This document shows, in pieces, positions 41,559 to 41,583 of a stretch of 41,583 nt of DNA; positions within the stretch are counted from its first letter, which is position 1, and each line of letters begins with the position of its first letter. The notes beneath the pieces were generated by a model. The model was not told the origin of the DNA. It saw nothing but the letters and a program-made list of their open reading frames with translations, and ran no database searches. Origin of the DNA: RGIG3528 sp045629005 (GTDB lineage: Bacteria > Bacillota > Clostridia > Lachnospirales > Lachnospiraceae); the NCBI GenBank assembly GCA_045629005.1, contig JAZQQJ010000060.1, positions 1 through 41,583 of the forward strand, read 5' to 3'. The position numbers and the translations under genes are program-made.

Positions 41559-41583
41559 AGTGTCCACTAGGGACGGGGTGTGG
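41559..41583 (-). terminator. Possible 3' arm of a terminator cut by the window edge
   Basis: On the minus strand the window starts with a GC-rich stretch ending GTCCCTAGTGGACACT and then TTTTATTTT. This looks like the 3' arm and T-tract of a terminator for a gene to the right of the window. The other arm is outside, so this cannot be confirmed here. Confidence 0.4.

Overview
The window looks like chromosomal DNA of a plant-fibre-degrading Lachnospiraceae-type Clostridium relative. Evidence: moderate GC, strong AGGAGG-type ribosome binding sites, lipoproteins with clostridial signal peptides, genes resembling DUF4317 and DUF4867 families, intracellular GH9 and GH43 enzymes, and sugar ABC importers without their own ATPase. 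Species cannot be named from the sequence. No tRNA, rRNA, insertion sequence, phage gene or CRISPR array was found. I see 27 protein genes.

Left part (1-11363, minus strand). A tandem array of ~63-bp hairpin repeats (1-375, cut by the window edge) is followed by short minus-strand units with recognisable promoters or terminators. These encode a GH9 enzyme coupled to a MATE exporter, a protein with a TerD-like C-terminal domain, a Gfo/Idh/MocA dehydrogenase, a Cache-domain chemoreceptor, and a large alpha/beta-hydrolase esterase.

Middle (11400-21420, both strands). A PII-like protein is paired with a CPA2-type cation/proton antiporter. Housekeeping genes follow: a long-form RsmH, L-asparaginase, PrmA, a SpoU-class RNA methyltransferase, a C69 dipeptidase, DUF4317 and DUF4867. 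A second array of eight hairpin modules (20165-20541) lies in the only other gene-free stretch over 300 bp.

Right part (41329 down to 21419, minus strand). A ~19-kb run of closely spaced genes resembles a Gram-positive polysaccharide utilisation locus, probably for arabinan or arabinose-containing glycans. In transcription order it holds: a 997-residue solute-binding protein carrying two carbohydrate-binding-like modules, two permeases, a beta-propeller/TPR/YIP1 membrane protein, a DUF5696 protein that may be an unrecognised glycosidase, a second pair of permeases with a lipoprotein binding protein, a 974-residue surface lipoprotein (LamG plus tandem modules), an intracellular exo-GH43, and a lipoprotein GH43. 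It ends next to a separately promoted ArsR-type regulator with a large C-terminal domain that probably senses a sugar. A plausible model is that surface lipoproteins hold and cut the polymer, the two importers bring in oligosaccharides, cytoplasmic GH43 releases arabinose, and the ArsR protein tunes expression.

The most novel material is the DUF5696/YIP1/large binding protein cassette, the tandem-module lipoprotein, and the two hairpin arrays, which share a geometry: inverted TAkGTA/TACmTA arms around a fixed-length centre.
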